Assembly (NCBI RefSeq): GCF_003319115.1
Contig: NZ_QOHF01000002.1
Coordinates: 62,001 to 126,000 of the forward strand
From: Geodermatophilus sp. TF02-6
GTDB taxonomy: Bacteria; Actinomycetota; Actinomycetes; Mycobacteriales; Geodermatophilaceae
Direction: 5' to 3'
Length of the DNA: 64,000 nucleotides
Positions 63,855-64,000 of this stretch are shown here, one piece after another (positions within the stretch are counted from its first letter, which is position 1; each line of letters begins with the position of its first letter). The position numbers were made by a program, and so were the translations under genes. A model generated the notes under the pieces. That model was not told the DNA's origin, ran no database searches, and saw only the letters and a program-made list of their open reading frames with translations.

Positions 63855-64000
63855 AGGCTGAAGAAGACCGTCTCCGGGTCCCCCTGCAGGTTGAGATCGA
63901 AGCGGTAGCCGTCCTCGGTCCGCCGGGCGAGCAGCGTCCTGCGCCGCTCCTCGGGCACCGAGTTCAGGACGACGTCCTCGGCGTTGGCCTCGGCCTCGTC
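63851..64000 (-). CDS. pcaG: Protocatechuate 3,4-dioxygenase alpha subunit, partial
   Basis: Only the last 49 codons are in the window; the gene continues past the right edge. The C-terminus RRTLLARRTEDGYRFDLNLQ, then GDPETVFFSL, is the usual PcaG ending. With PcaH, presumably encoded just outside, it opens the ring of protocatechuate. It is first of the visible pcaG-B-D-C chain. Confidence 0.88.
   Translation of the reverse strand, partial: DEAEANAEDVVLNSVPEERRRTLLARRTEDGYRFDLNLQGDPETVFFSL

Overview
The window is chromosomal DNA of a very high-GC actinobacterium. GTG starts are frequent, 4-bp GTGA/ATGA gene overlaps are common, and there are an F420-type oxidoreductase, an MshC-type ligase, a DevS/DevR pair and a fused isobutyryl-CoA mutase. 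The protein set and a recurring palindromic spacer motif suggest the Geodermatophilaceae (Blastococcus, Geodermatophilus, Modestobacter). That placement is an inference; no rRNA or marker gene is present. I found no tRNA, rRNA, prophage, insertion sequence or CRISPR array.

Region 1 (1-24 kb) is mixed metabolism and signalling. It holds 6-phosphofructokinase (cut by the left edge), an acyl-CoA synthetase, a subtilase next to a free I9-propeptide-like protein, and an MFS exporter. A ThDP enzyme is translationally coupled to a cyclase-family hydrolase. Then come QorB, an alpha/beta hydrolase, YceI, a luciferase-like oxidoreductase, and a PAS-GAF-ANTAR protein facing a CheB/CheR-PAS pair. Acyl-CoA dehydrogenase, enoyl-CoA hydratase and alpha-methylacyl-CoA racemase genes follow, then a NarL-type two-component pair.

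Region 2 (24-31 kb) centres on IcmF (fused B12-dependent isobutyryl-CoA mutase), with a cobalamin-binding-type protein downstream and an acyl-CoA dehydrogenase upstream. This fits branched-chain acyl-CoA metabolism. A 430-bp spacer rich in hairpins separates IcmF from the dehydrogenase.

Region 3 (31-38 kb) looks like a hypoxia/dormancy locus. It has an Rv1733c-like membrane protein remnant, a large PAP2-phosphatase/kinase-like/flippase-like fusion, a PNPOx-fold protein preceded by two DevR-box-like palindromes 22 bp apart, a DevS-type sensor kinase and a DevR-type regulator.

Region 4 (38-53 kb) has an MshC/CysRS-like ligase, pyridoxal kinase, succinate-semialdehyde dehydrogenase and two glycan-related blocks. 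One block has four glycosyltransferase genes (GT9-like, two GT4-like, and a GT2 fused to a second module). The other has a Gfo/Idh/MocA dehydrogenase, a medium-chain dehydrogenase and a GT4. Both blocks are tightly overlapped.

Region 5 (53-64 kb) is catabolic. It has an aryl-alcohol dehydrogenase, a YcsI-like D-glutamate cyclase/hydro-lyase, an AraC-DinB regulator, 5-oxoprolinase PxpABC, a benzaldehyde-type dehydrogenase and the protocatechuate genes pcaG(partial)-B-D-C, which run off the right edge.

Palindromic repeats carrying AAGGACCCC/GGGGTCCTT ends sit at four convergent gene junctions and once in a tandem spacer. They probably act as bidirectional terminators.
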